A stretch of DNA of 34,491 nucleotides from Murinocardiopsis flavida (lineage in GTDB: Bacteria; Actinomycetota; Actinomycetes; Streptosporangiales; Streptosporangiaceae), in assembly GCF_003014485.1 (NCBI RefSeq), contig NZ_PYGA01000040.1, positions 1 to 34,491 of the forward strand, written 5' to 3'. Positions 23,353 through 31,833 of this stretch are shown here, piece after piece. Position numbers and translations under genes: made by a program. The notes below the pieces were generated by a model. That model made no database searches. It saw only the letters and a list, made by a program, of their open reading frames with translations, and was not told the DNA's origin. Position 1 is the stretch's first letter. Each line of letters begins with the position of its first letter.

Positions 23353-24534
23353 ATGACCCATCAGGTACTGGTGATCGGCGGAGGCTACGCGGGGCTCATG
23401 GCGGCGACCCGGGTCGCGCGGCGGACCCGGGGTGCCGACGTGCAGGTGACACTGGTCAACCGGATCGACCGGTTCGTCGAGCGGGTGCGGTTGCACCAGG
23501 CCGGATCGGGTGGGCCGACGCCTCGGTGGCTGCTCCGCGACGTGCTCGCCGGGACGGGGGTGCGCACAGTTGTCGCCGAGGTCACGGGCGTCGACCCGGA
23601 GCGGCGCACCGTCCACGCGCGGGCCGGGGGCGAGCCGGCCGACCTCGCCTACGACACCCTGGTGTACGCGCCGGGCAGCGGGGCCGACCGGGGTGCCGTC
23701 CCCGGCGCGGCCGAGTACGCCCACACCCTCGCGGAGGTCACCGGCGCCGACGGCCTCGCCGCGCGGGTGCCCGCGCTCGCCGCGGCGGGCGGCACCCTCG
23801 CCGTGGTCGGCGGGGGGCTCACCGGGATCGAGGCGGCCACCGAACTCGCCGAGGCCCACCCCGGCCTGGCGGTGCGCATGGTCACCGGCGGCGGACTGGG
23901 CGCCGGCCTGTCGGAGCGGGGGCGCGCCCACGTCCGCCGCGTCCTCGGCCGCCTCGGCGTCCGGTTGAGCGAGCACGCCAGGGTCGCCGCGGTGACCGAG
24001 GAGGGTCTGGTGCTGGACGACGGCACGCCGATCGCCGCCGACGCGGTCGTGTGGAACGCCGGCTTCACGGTGCCCGCGATGGCGCGCGACGCCGGCCTGG
24101 ACGTCGACGCGCGCGGCAGGGTCATCGTGGACGCCACCCAGCGCTCGGTGTCGCACCCGGACGTGTACGCGGTCGGCGACGCCGCGCGGGCCCTCGGGCG
24201 CGTCGGCGGTGAGCTGCGGATGGCGTGCGCGACGGGACTGCCCATGGGGGCGAAGGCCGCCGATGCGATCGCCGCCCGGATCGCGGGGCGGGTGCCGAGG
24301 CCGCTGGCGTTCCGCTACTACATCCAGTGCATCAGCCTGGGGCGGCGCGACGGGCTCATCCAGTTCGTGCACGCCGACGACGCCCCGACCCCCGTCGTCC
24401 TCACCGGCCGCCTCGGCGCGCTGGTGAAGGAGGCGGTGGTGCGCGGCGCCTCGATCGCCGCACGGGCACCGTACCTGCGCCGGGGCCGCCGCACCGCACC
24501 GGAGCCCGCGGCGCGTGCAGCGGCCGGGCGGTGA
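23353..24534 (+). CDS. NAD(P)/FAD-dependent oxidoreductase (NDH-2-like), ECF41 partner
   Basis: A 393-residue flavoprotein with an FAD-binding VIGGGYAGLMAA motif at the N-terminus, a second Rossmann NAD(P)H motif VVGGGLTGIEAA near residue 155 and the C-terminal FAD motif VYAVGDAARA. It resembles type II NADH dehydrogenase/disulfide-reductase-like enzymes. ECF41 sigma factors are typically encoded next to a carboxymuconolactone decarboxylase, oxidoreductase or epimerase gene that they control; this fits the oxidoreductase version. The ATG at 23353 has GGAG upstream; a GTG at 23347 is also in frame. 217 bp separate it from the sigma gene. Confidence 0.92.
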   Translation: MTHQVLVIGGGYAGLMAATRVARRTRGADVQVTLVNRIDRFVERVRLHQAGSGGPTPRWLLRDVLAGTGVRTVVAEVTGVDPERRTVHARAGGEPADLAYDTLVYAPGSGADRGAVPGAAEYAHTLAEVTGADGLAARVPALAAAGGTLAVVGGGLTGIEAATELAEAHPGLAVRMVTGGGLGAGLSERGRAHVRRVLGRLGVRLSEHARVAAVTEEGLVLDDGTPIAADAVVWNAGFTVPAMARDAGLDVDARGRVIVDATQRSVSHPDVYAVGDAARALGRVGGELRMACATGLPMGAKAADAIAARIAGRVPRPLAFRYYIQCISLGRRDGLIQFVHADDAPTPVVLTGRLGALVKEAVVRGASIAARAPYLRRGRRTAPEPAARAAAGR

Positions 24535-24594
24535 CCGCGGGGCGGCGGCCCTGCCCGGATCTGATCGCCGTGGCGGGGCCCGCCGTTCGCCGCC

Positions 24595-25257
24595 CTACAC
24601 CCCGTCCGGCCCTTGGCCGGATCCCTCGTCCCGCGTCCCGCCGGGTGGGAGGCCGTGCCGCCAGCCCTGCTCGACCGACGCGCGGCACCGGTCGGGGTGG
24701 TCCCCCGCGCCGGTGAACAGCGCGGTCAGCATGGGCACCCCGTGGTCGAGGGCCCGGCGGGGCAGCGGGCCGTTGGCGACCAGGGACGCCAGCCCGTGGC
24801 CCATGGTCCAGCTCTGGACCGCCAGTTCCAGCGGGTCGGTCCCGGCGCGGAAGCGTCCGGCGCCGGTGGCCCGCCGGACGGCGTCGACCAGGTGCTCCAG
24901 GGTCGCGTCCGCTGCTTCGGGCGTGTCGAGTGCGAAGCTCGCGTCGAACATGACCCGGTACAGGTCGGGGTGGTCCAGTGCGTTGCCGAGGTAGCCGGCG
25001 ACCATGGCGGCCAGGTCCCGCACCGGGTCGGCGGACGCCGGCAGCGCCGCGAACCGCGCCTCCAGGCGGGTGAAGCCCTCCTGGCGCAGCGCGGTCCACA
25101 CGCCGTCCATGCCGCCGAAGTGGGTGTAGACGGCCATGGTCGATACACGGGTGCCCGCCACCAGCGAGCGCAGGGTGATGGGTTCGCGGGTGCGGAGCAT
25201 GTGTGCGGCCCGTTCGATGAGCAGGGTGCGGACCGCGGGGTCCTTCGTCCTCGCCAT
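24595..25257 (-). CDS. TetR/AcrR family transcriptional regulator
   Basis: A 220-residue TetR-type repressor: DNA-binding helix-turn-helix in residues 5-55 (ITLRSLVAGTRVSTMAVYTH, FGGMDGVWTALRQ), then a ligand-binding helical domain of the TetR_C_33/WHG kind. The ATG at 25257 (MARTKDP) is preferred to 25272, which would enter the operator. A perfect 18-bp palindrome lies 14 bp upstream, between this gene and the divergent RidA-like gene, so it probably represses both. Confidence 0.92.
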   Translation of the reverse strand: MARTKDPAVRTLLIERAAHMLRTREPITLRSLVAGTRVSTMAVYTHFGGMDGVWTALRQEGFTRLEARFAALPASADPVRDLAAMVAGYLGNALDHPDLYRVMFDASFALDTPEAADATLEHLVDAVRRATGAGRFRAGTDPLELAVQSWTMGHGLASLVANGPLPRRALDHGVPMLTALFTGAGDHPDRCRASVEQGWRHGLPPGGTRDEGSGQGPDGV

Positions 25258-25270
25258 GACCCCAGAATAC

Positions 25271-25288
25271 ATAGCATTGCAATGCTAT
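25271..25288. promoter_or_regulatory. TetR operator (perfect 18-bp palindrome) with promoter
   Basis: ATAGCATTG is followed directly by its complement CAATGCTAT. Outer CCAGAA (25262-25267) and TTCTGG (25291-25296) add a second, slightly offset dyad. A TATAGT -10-like hexamer for the rightward gene at 25286-25291 overlaps the palindrome, so binding would block transcription. Confidence 0.8.
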
Positions 25289-25340
25289 AGTTCTGGAATC
25301 CGAGATCCGCTCACGCGAGATCCCCCACGAAGGAGTCAGC

Positions 25341-25748
25341 ATGGCCATCACCCTGGTGAACCCCGATGGACTGCCGAAGCCCGAGGTGTACCGGCAGATG
25401 TCGATCGCCACCGGCTCGCGCATGGTGTTCCTCGCCGGGCAGGTCGCCCGCGACGCCGACGGCGCCAGGATCGGCGCGGGCGACCTCGCCGCCCAGGTCG
25501 AGCAGTGCTACCTCAACGTCGGCACCGCACTGGCCGAGGCCGGCGGCTCCTTCGCCGACGTGGCGAAGCTGACCGTCTACGTCGTCGACTGGACCCCCGA
25601 CAAGATTGCCGCGCTGGGCGAAGGGGTCTCCCGTGCCGCCGGGAGGCTGGGCGTCGTCCCGGTCCCGCCGATCACCCTGCTGGGTGTCGCCGCGCTCGGC
25701 GAGCCCGATCTCCTGGTGGAGGTCGAGGCCACCGCCGTCCTCGACTGA
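25341..25748 (+). CDS. RidA/YjgF family protein lacking the catalytic arginine
   Basis: A 135-residue Rid-family protein (SRMVFLAGQVARDADGARIG near the N-terminus, LLVEVEATAVLD at the end), expected to form a trimer. The Arg that binds the imine carboxylate in true RidA deaminases, in the PxR segment before the last strands, is absent here: the segment reads VPVPPITLLGVAAL. It is therefore probably of another Rid subgroup without imine deaminase activity. AGGAG lies 6 nt before the ATG. It is divergent from, and probably repressed by, the TetR protein through the palindrome at 25271-25288. Confidence 0.92.
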   Translation: MAITLVNPDGLPKPEVYRQMSIATGSRMVFLAGQVARDADGARIGAGDLAAQVEQCYLNVGTALAEAGGSFADVAKLTVYVVDWTPDKIAALGEGVSRAAGRLGVVPVPPITLLGVAALGEPDLLVEVEATAVLD

Positions 25749-25823
25749 GCGGTAGCGCGGCGCCGCCCTCCCGGGTGCCGCCTCCCGGCGCGGAGATCTG
25801 GATGACGCGCGGCGGCGGGGGCC

Positions 25824-26378
25824 TCACTGCGCCGCGGGGTCGTCGCGGCGGGTGCGGTAGGAGCGCATCTTGTGGCGGGCGCCGCAGATGCTCATGCTGC
25901 ACCACACGCTGTTGTTGGCGGGTGAGCGGTCGTAGAACAGCCACCGGCACTCCGGTGCGCGGCACACCTTGAGGCGGCCGCGGCGCCCGGCGAGTTCCTC
26001 GGTCGCCAGGGTCGCGAGCAGGCCGCCGACCAGGGCGCCGATCTCGTCCGTGCCCGTTTGCAGGAGTTCGGGCGGACCCGCCGGGCCCCACTGGGGCGGG
26101 GAGAGCACGCGCCGGGCGTGCTCGTTGAGCGTGCCCCGGACGCGCGCGGAGGCGTCGCCCTCGATGTGCCTGCGGATGGCTTCGCGCACGGCGACGAGGG
26201 AGTCGCGGGCCGCCTCGTCGACCAGCCCGGTGCCCGCCAGCCACCCGCCGTCGTGCAGCCACGCCCGGGTGCCCTCCAGGGTGGCGAACGCGTCCTCGCC
26301 GTAGAGGAAGCGCGCGGAGTTGCAGAACGCTTCGACCCGCTCCAGGGCGCCGGGGGCGGCCGGCCGTGTGTAGCTCAC
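25824..26378 (-). CDS. CGNR zinc-finger protein (ABATE domain), probable transcription factor
   Basis: A 184-residue protein with an N-terminal ABATE-like domain (FCNSARFLYGEDAFATLEG) and a C-terminal CGNR zinc finger. The finger has VCRAPECRWLFYDRSPANNS followed by WCSMSICGARHKMRSYRTRR, with CGAR in place of CGNR, and four Cys ligands. The family is thought to be stress-responsive DNA-binding regulators in actinomycetes. The start is GTG at 26378. It is divergent from an alpha/beta hydrolase gene over a 92-bp region containing four GTTACC-type half-sites, which it may bind. Confidence 0.9.
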   Translation of the reverse strand: MSYTRPAAPGALERVEAFCNSARFLYGEDAFATLEGTRAWLHDGGWLAGTGLVDEAARDSLVAVREAIRRHIEGDASARVRGTLNEHARRVLSPPQWGPAGPPELLQTGTDEIGALVGGLLATLATEELAGRRGRLKVCRAPECRWLFYDRSPANNSVWCSMSICGARHKMRSYRTRRDDPAAQ

Positions 26379-26386
26379 CCGACCAT

Positions 26387-26451
26387 GTTACCGCCTAAGT
26401 GTTGATAGAGGTAACTTCGCCTGTTACCGTCTTACGCATTCAGAGAGTAAC
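26387..26451. promoter_or_regulatory. Divergent promoter with GTTACC half-site array
   Basis: GTTACC occurs at 26387-26392 and 26423-26428, GGTAAC at 26410-26415, and a partial GTAAC at 26447-26451. The central pair forms GGTAAC-N7-GTTACC. A good rightward promoter, TTGATA (26402-26407) with 17-bp spacing to TACCGT (26425-26430), is overlapped by this pair. An operator of the divergent CGNR protein is the likely reading. Confidence 0.65.
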
Positions 26452-26470
26452 GATAATGGAGGCGGACACC

Positions 26471-27292
26471 ATGGACTGGACGCTGGACGAGCACCTCGAC
26501 ACCCCCTCCGGGACGGTGCGCTGGGCGAGCTGGGGCGACGGCCCTCCCCTGGTCTTCCTGCACGGCACCCCCTTCTCCTCCTACGTGTGGCGCCGCCTCG
26601 CCGACCGGTTCGCCGCCACCCACCGCGTCTACGTCTGGGACATGCCGGGCTTCGGGCAGTCGGAGATGCGCGCGGGCCAGGACGTCTCCCTCGCCGCACA
26701 GCAGGGCGTGTTCACCCGCCTGCTGGCGCACTGGGGGCTGCGCGAACCGGCCGTCGTCGCCCACGACTTCGGCGGCGCCGTCGCCCTGCGCACGGCCCTG
26801 CTCGACGGCGTCCGCTACGAGCGGCTGGCCCTGCTCGACGCGGTCAGCGTCCGCCCGTGGGGCACCGGCTACTTCCGCCTCATGCACGACAACCCGGAGG
26901 TGTTCGGCGCGCTCCCGGGGTACCTGCACCGGGCGATGGTGCGCGCGCACATCGCCACCGCAGCCCACACCGACCTCGGCGACACCCTGCTCGACCGGCT
27001 CCTCGAACCGTGGACCGGCGCGGCCGGGCAGGCGGCGTACACCGCCGTCGCCGCGCAGAACGACGAGCACGACACCGCCGAGGTGGAGGACCGCTACGCC
27101 GAACTGGACATGCCCGTGCTCATCGGGTGGGGACGCGAGGACCGGTGGCTCCCGGTCCCGCGCGCCGAGGACCTCGCGCGCCGCATCCCGCACGCGCAGT
27201 TGGCCTGGATCGAACGGGCGGGCCACCTGGTCCAGGAGGACGCCCCGGACCAGGTGGCCACCCTGCTCGCCGACTTCCTCGCCCGGCGCTGA
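26471..27292 (+). CDS. Alpha/beta-fold hydrolase with Asp nucleophile (epoxide hydrolase/dehalogenase-like)
   Basis: A 273-residue alpha/beta hydrolase. LVFLHGTPFSS (28-38) gives the HG oxyanion motif. The nucleophile elbow is AHDFGGAV with Asp99, not Ser, as in epoxide hydrolases and haloalkane dehalogenases. Asp224 (GWGREDRW) and His252 (ERAGHLVQED) complete the triad. The substrate, whether epoxide, alkyl halide or other, cannot be told. The ATG at 26471 has GGAGG 8 nt upstream; the ATG at 26456 overlaps that RBS. It converges on rocD with a gap of only three bases between stop codons. Confidence 0.9.
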   Translation: MDWTLDEHLDTPSGTVRWASWGDGPPLVFLHGTPFSSYVWRRLADRFAATHRVYVWDMPGFGQSEMRAGQDVSLAAQQGVFTRLLAHWGLREPAVVAHDFGGAVALRTALLDGVRYERLALLDAVSVRPWGTGYFRLMHDNPEVFGALPGYLHRAMVRAHIATAAHTDLGDTLLDRLLEPWTGAAGQAAYTAVAAQNDEHDTAEVEDRYAELDMPVLIGWGREDRWLPVPRAEDLARRIPHAQLAWIERAGHLVQEDAPDQVATLLADFLARR

Positions 27293-27295
27293 CGG

Positions 27296-28525
27296 TCAGC
27301 GGCGCTCCTTGAGGACCGTCGCGAGCGCGGCCACCGCGCGGCGGATCTCCGCCTCGGTGACCACCAGCGGCGGCGCGAGCCTGATGGTGGACCCGTGGGT
27401 GTCCTTGACCAGGATCCCCTCGGCGAGCAGCGCCTCGCTGATCTCCCGGCCGGTGCCGATGGCGGGGTCGATGTCGATGCCCGCCCACAGGCCCGCGCCG
27501 CGCACGGCGGTCACCCCCTGGCCGATGAGCCCGCGCAGCTCGCTGTGCAGGATCTCGCCCATCGCGGCGGCCTTGCGCTGCGGGCGGCCGCTCGCGAGCA
27601 GCGCCACCACCGCGCGGCCGACGGCGGCCGCGAGCGGGTTGCCGCCGAAGGTGCTGCCGTGCTGGCCGGGGCCGATGACACCGAGTACGTCGTGGTCGGC
27701 GACGACGGCCGACACCGGGACCACCCCGCCGCCCAGTGCCTTGCCCAGCAGGTACATGTCGGGGACGACGCCGCTGTGCTCGGCCGCGAAGGTCCGGCCG
27801 GTGCGGCCGAGCCCGGACTGGATCTCGTCGAGGATGAGCAGCGTGCCGCGCTCGGTGCAGATGCGGCGGACCTCGGGGAGGTAGTCGGGCGGCGGGACGA
27901 CGACCCCGGCCTCGCCCTGGATGGGTTCGATGAGCACGGCGACGGTGGTGTCGTCCACCGCGGCGGCGAGCGCGGCGGCGTCGCCGTAGGGGGCGGAGCG
28001 GAATCCGGGCCCGAACGGGCCGAAGCCGTCGCGGGCCTCGGCGTCGTCGGAGAACCCGACGATGGTGGTGGTGCGGCCGTGGAAGTTGCCGTGGGCGACC
28101 ACGATGGTGGCCTGGTCGGCGGGTACGCCCTTGACGTCGTACCCCCACTTGCGGGCGACCTTGATGCCGGTCTCGACCGCCTCGGCGCCGGTGTTCATCG
28201 GCAGCACCGTGTCCTTGCCGACGAGTTCGGCCAGCTCCGCGCAGAACGGGCCGAGCTGGTCGTGGTGGAACGCGCGGCTGGTGAGGGTGACCCGGCCCAG
28301 TTGCCGCTGCGCGGCGCGGATCAGCTCCGGGTGGCGGTGGCCGAAGTTCAGCGCGGAGTAGCCGGCGAGGAAGTCGAGGTACTCGCGGCCCTCGACGTCG
28401 GTGACCGTGACGCCCTCGGCACTGGCGACGACCACGGGCAGCGGGTGGTAGTTGTGCGCGCTGTGCTGCTCGGTGAGAGCGATCTGCTCCCGGCTCGTGG
28501 TGCGTGCCTCGGGCGTGACGGTCAT
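27296..28525 (-). CDS. rocD: Ornithine aminotransferase
   Basis: A 409-residue class III PLP aminotransferase that converts ornithine and 2-oxoglutarate to glutamate-5-semialdehyde and glutamate in arginine/ornithine catabolism. Seen: HSAHNYHPLPVVVASAEGV near residue 21, NTGAEAVETGIKVARKWGYD at 111-130, cofactor Asp233 in ILDEIQSG and PLP-lysine Lys262 in LLGKALGGG. These segments closely resemble ornithine aminotransferases rather than acetylornithine enzymes. The ATG at 28525 has a GGGGGAG upstream. An AsnC-type regulator lies 240 bp upstream on the same strand and probably regulates it. Confidence 0.95.
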   Translation of the reverse strand: MTVTPEARTTSREQIALTEQHSAHNYHPLPVVVASAEGVTVTDVEGREYLDFLAGYSALNFGHRHPELIRAAQRQLGRVTLTSRAFHHDQLGPFCAELAELVGKDTVLPMNTGAEAVETGIKVARKWGYDVKGVPADQATIVVAHGNFHGRTTTIVGFSDDAEARDGFGPFGPGFRSAPYGDAAALAAAVDDTTVAVLIEPIQGEAGVVVPPPDYLPEVRRICTERGTLLILDEIQSGLGRTGRTFAAEHSGVVPDMYLLGKALGGGVVPVSAVVADHDVLGVIGPGQHGSTFGGNPLAAAVGRAVVALLASGRPQRKAAAMGEILHSELRGLIGQGVTAVRGAGLWAGIDIDPAIGTGREISEALLAEGILVKDTHGSTIRLAPPLVVTEAEIRRAVAALATVLKERR

Positions 28526-28766
28526 GGGGCTCCCCCGGTCGGTGTCGTGCACTCGGATGCCCCGCACCCCGCGATCGGCGTCGCCCCCGCTGGCGATGCG
28601 CAGGCTCTCACCTGGAACAGTACGCGCGCGTGAGCCGTCGATCCAAGACGTGATCATTGCCTGGCACCGGCGTTTCGCTGCGTTGTGAGCGCATTCTCCG
28701 GCGGAATGCTGCGTCCGGGTCGGCGCGGGGCAGCGGCGGCCGTCGCGCCGCAGGGGACGCCGGCCG

Positions 28767-29222
28767 TCAGCCGACCGGAGCGGCCCCGGTCCGCTCGAAC
28801 AACGGGGTCAGCACCAGAGTGGTCTTGGTGTGTGACACGTAGGACAGGGCCGTCAGCCGCTCCAGTACCTTCTCGAAGTGCCGGACGTCGGCCGCGCGGA
28901 CCCGCAGCAGCGCCTGCGCCTCCCCCGTCACGGTGCACGCCGAGACCACCTCGGGGATGCCTTCGAGGTCGGTGGTGAGCACGGCGGGGCGCGGCTGCCC
29001 GCTGCAATGCAGTTCGATGTAGGCCTCCGTCCCCCACCCCATGGCCGCGGGGTCGACCTGCGCCGCGAAGCCCGTGATGGTGCCGCCTGCCACGAGCCGG
29101 TCGACCCGCCGCTTGGTGGCGGGCGCCGAAAGGCCCACTTCCTGGCCGATCGCTGCGAAGCTGCGGCGTCCTTCGCGCGTGAGAATCCGGATGATCTGCT
29201 CATCGAGCTGGTCCAGGCGCAT
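28767..29222 (-). CDS. Lrp/AsnC family transcriptional regulator
   Basis: A 151-residue feast/famine regulator: N-terminal helix-turn-helix (MRLDQLDEQIIRILTREGRR, IGQEVGLSAPATKRRVDRLV) and a C-terminal RAM domain that binds amino acids (ACTVTGEAQALLRVRAADV). Such proteins assemble as dimers to octamers. Its position immediately upstream of rocD on the same strand suggests it activates ornithine/arginine catabolism when the amino acid is present. The start at 29222 is standard for the family; upstream in-frame sequence to 29432 is filler. Confidence 0.95.
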   Translation of the reverse strand: MRLDQLDEQIIRILTREGRRSFAAIGQEVGLSAPATKRRVDRLVAGGTITGFAAQVDPAAMGWGTEAYIELHCSGQPRPAVLTTDLEGIPEVVSACTVTGEAQALLRVRAADVRHFEKVLERLTALSYVSHTKTTLVLTPLFERTGAAPVG

Positions 29223-29467
29223 ACTTCCAGTCTGACCCAAACCCACGATCAGGGAAGGCCACCGGAGCCCCGGGAATCGGGCGTTGCGGGCCGGGGCGCC
29301 GAGGGGAGAGCCCGCCTCGGGCTGCCGCGGCCGTGTCGGGGGGAATCCGCGCTCGGGCGTGTCCCCCGGCTCCGCAACGGATCCGGCCGCCGGGACCCGC
29401 CCTTTCCCAGTGAGCAAGGGCGGCGGTCCCACTACTCTCGGAGGGAGCCGACCAGTGGGGGTCCGGG

Positions 29468-30025
29468 ATGGGGAAGCTGATCTATTCGATGATCACGTCG
29501 CTCGACGGCTACGTGCGCGACGCCAACGGCGATTTCGGGTGGGGGGCTCCGGAGGAGGAGACCCACGCGTTCGTCAACGAGCAGTCGCGGTCGATCGGCA
29601 CCTACCTCTACGGGCGCCGGATGTACGAGACCATGTCCTACTGGGAGACCGCGCACAAGGAGCCCGGCCAGCCCCCGTTCATCCTGGAGTACGCGCGCGT
29701 CTGGCAGGCGGCCGACAAGGTCGTCTACTCCACCACGCTGGACGCCGCCGTCAGCGAGCGCACCCGCATCGAGCGGTCGTTCGACCCGGAGGCGGTCCGC
29801 GCGCTGAAGGCCGAGTCGGAGCACGACCTCTCCGTCGACGGCCCCGTGCTCGCCGCGCAGGCCATCCGGGCCGGGCTGGTCGACGAGTACCAGCTCATCG
29901 TCGGCCCGGCGATCGTCGGCGGCGGCCACCGGTTCTTCCCCGACGGCGTCCGCGTCGACCTGGAGCTGCTCGACGAGCGCCGGTTCGGCAACGGCGTGGT
30001 CTTCTTGCGGTACGGCGTCGCGTAG
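29468..30025 (+). CDS. Dihydrofolate reductase family protein (RibD C-terminal-like)
   Basis: A 185-residue RibD_C/DHFR-fold reductase: KLIYSMITSLDGYVRDANGD at the start, YLYGRRMYETMSYWE (NADPH-loop region), GPVLAAQAIRAGLVDEYQLI and PAIVGGGHRFFPDG. It would reduce a pterin-like or other small substrate with NADPH. These stand-alone family members are of unknown substrate and are very common in actinomycetes. The ATG at 29468 is given by MGKLIYSM matching the family N-terminus; the RBS is weak. Confidence 0.93.
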   Translation: MGKLIYSMITSLDGYVRDANGDFGWGAPEEETHAFVNEQSRSIGTYLYGRRMYETMSYWETAHKEPGQPPFILEYARVWQAADKVVYSTTLDAAVSERTRIERSFDPEAVRALKAESEHDLSVDGPVLAAQAIRAGLVDEYQLIVGPAIVGGGHRFFPDGVRVDLELLDERRFGNGVVFLRYGVA

Positions 30026-30195
30026 CCGCCCCGCGGTACGACCGCCCCTCCCCGCCCTCGGCGCAGCGCTCCCGGTTCCCGCCGGAGTCCCGGCGTGCCA
30101 CCGGTCGCCGTACGCGGGCCGTACACGGCGATGCCGTAGCCTGCCCGTGGTCGGCATCAGTGGTGCCGCTGTACGGGGAGGTCGAGGAGAGCGCA

Positions 30196-30528
30196 ATGGA
30201 TCGCACCGGTTTTCAGATCATGGTCCGCGGCAGGTTCGAGGGGCTGGCCGACGACGCGCGTGCAGGGCTGCTCGCCGAGGTCGCTGAGCACGACGTGTTC
30301 GCCGCCCGGTTCACCGAGGACGGCACCCTGACCTACGACGCCACGATCACCTGGTTCACCTTCCGCTACCTGGTGCACGCCGAGAACGCCGAATCGGCCG
30401 AGGCCACGGCCCTCGACCTGGCGACCACCGCCCTTTCCGGCGCCGGGCGCGCCCACGGCGACCTCCGGTGCACCACGACCGACATGGCACTGCTGAAGAT
30501 CAACCGGAAGAAGTCCGCGTTCCGCTGA
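30196..30528 (+). CDS. DUF6204 family protein
   Basis: A 110-residue small protein matching what I recall of the actinobacterial DUF6204 family (IMVRGRFEGLADDARAGLLA, then AEHDVFAARFTEDGTLTYDA, and ITWFTFRYLVHAEN). Function unknown; it is likely an alpha/beta ferredoxin-like dimer, as the strand-helix-strand pattern suggests. The ATG at 30196 has GAGGAG 6 nt upstream. It is 170 bp after the RibD-like gene on the same strand and converges on the DadA-like gene. Confidence 0.85.
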   Translation: MDRTGFQIMVRGRFEGLADDARAGLLAEVAEHDVFAARFTEDGTLTYDATITWFTFRYLVHAENAESAEATALDLATTALSGAGRAHGDLRCTTTDMALLKINRKKSAFR

Positions 30529-30549
30529 GCGATCGGGCGGGGCGCCGGG

Positions 30550-31683
30550 TCAGGGCGCTTCGGGGGCGGCCGGTTCGCGGTCCGGGCGGAAGTCCTCGAT
30601 GTCGAACCCCGGCGCCTCGCCCACGGCCAGCCCGGCCGCCAGCGCGCCCTGGTAGGGGCCGAAGGTGAGCCCGCTCGCGCCGAGCCCGGTCGCGACCACC
30701 ACGCCGGGCAGGTGCCGCGGCGTGCCGAGGATCGGCAGGCCGTCGCTGCTCCCGGGGCGGAATCCCACGCGCGTCTCCAGGACGGTGCCGTCGGCGGCCC
30801 CGGGCGCGGCGTCGAGCCCGGCGTCGAGGACCTCGCGCAGGCCCGCCGCCGTCACCCGGTGGTCGAAACCGGCCTCGGGTTCCCTGGTGCCGCTGAGCAC
30901 CAGCCGGTTCGGGCCGAAGGTGAGCATGTACTGGTCGCGGTCCGAGAACCGGACGACCGGCCAGTCGGCGGTGCGGTGGCCGGGCAGGGCGAGGTGGGTG
31001 ATCTGGCCGCGGACCGGGTGGACCGGGACGGCCACGTCGAACGGCGCGAGGAGCCGGGCGGTCCACGCCCCTGCCGCCACGATGACCGCGTCGGCGGGCA
31101 GGTCCTCGCCGTCGACCCGGACACCGCGCACGCCGCCGCTTCCCGCGAGGAGTTCGGCGGCGCCCGTGCGGTGGCGCATGCCCCGTTCCTCGGCGGCGTT
31201 GAACAGGGCGTCGCGGGCCATGCGGCCGTCGAGCCGGGCCATTCCCGCGACGCTCACACCGCTGTAGTGCTCGGGGAGGACGGGAAAGCGCCGGGCGGGC
31301 TCCCCAGCGGGCAGCCTGGCGACGTCGCCCATGCCCTCGTAGCCGGGCTGCGCGCCGAGCCGGCCGAGCATCGCGTGCTCCTGGTCGAGCCCGGGTTCGC
31401 TGCCGCTCACCGAGAGGCCGCCGACGACGTCGTAGCCGGGATCCCCGCCGTCGGCGGCGAGGTCCGCCATGAGCAGCGGGTAGTGCGCCGCGGCGGCGAA
31501 GGAGAACGCGCGCACCGGCTCCGGGTCCCACGGGAACGGCCAGGGGAACACGATGCCCGCTCCCGCGGCCGTGGCCTGGCCGCGCTCGGCGGCGTCGACC
31601 AGCGTGACGGATACCCCTCTGCGGCTGAGGTGGTAGGCGGCACTGGTGCCGACGATGCCCCCGCCGATGACGATGACGCGCAT
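30550..31683 (-). CDS. FAD-dependent amino-acid oxidoreductase (DadA/glycine oxidase-like)
   Basis: A 377-residue DAO-type flavoenzyme: FAD-binding VIVIGGGIVGTSAAYHLSRR at residues 3-22, the VDAAERGQATAAGAGIVFPW segment, VIVAAGAWTARLL and C-terminal VVVATGLGASGLTFGPYQGA closing the FAD site. The family oxidatively deaminates D-amino acids, glycine or sarcosine to keto acids. The substrate here is not predictable. The ATG at 31683 gives the typical N-terminus; longer upstream frames are spurious. It is divergent from the dehalogenase pseudogene across 150 bp. Confidence 0.93.
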   Translation of the reverse strand: MRVIVIGGGIVGTSAAYHLSRRGVSVTLVDAAERGQATAAGAGIVFPWPFPWDPEPVRAFSFAAAAHYPLLMADLAADGGDPGYDVVGGLSVSGSEPGLDQEHAMLGRLGAQPGYEGMGDVARLPAGEPARRFPVLPEHYSGVSVAGMARLDGRMARDALFNAAEERGMRHRTGAAELLAGSGGVRGVRVDGEDLPADAVIVAAGAWTARLLAPFDVAVPVHPVRGQITHLALPGHRTADWPVVRFSDRDQYMLTFGPNRLVLSGTREPEAGFDHRVTAAGLREVLDAGLDAAPGAADGTVLETRVGFRPGSSDGLPILGTPRHLPGVVVATGLGASGLTFGPYQGALAAGLAVGEAPGFDIEDFRPDREPAAPEAP

Positions 31684-31833
31684 ACCCGCCAGCCTGCCAA
31701 AGTCCGCCCGCGGACTCGACCTCGGCCCCGGCGCTGCGCGAGGACGGGTCGAGGTTCTCGGCCCGCGGGTGCACGGGCCCCGGTCCCGGAGTGGAACTGT
31801 CACAACCGGCAGTTCCAGCGAGATACTCGGCGG

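Noticed and set aside
30712-31833. Upstream extension of the dehalogenase N-terminal frame
   Set aside because: Antisense to the DadA-like gene; homology to alpha/beta hydrolases begins only at the GTG near 31834.
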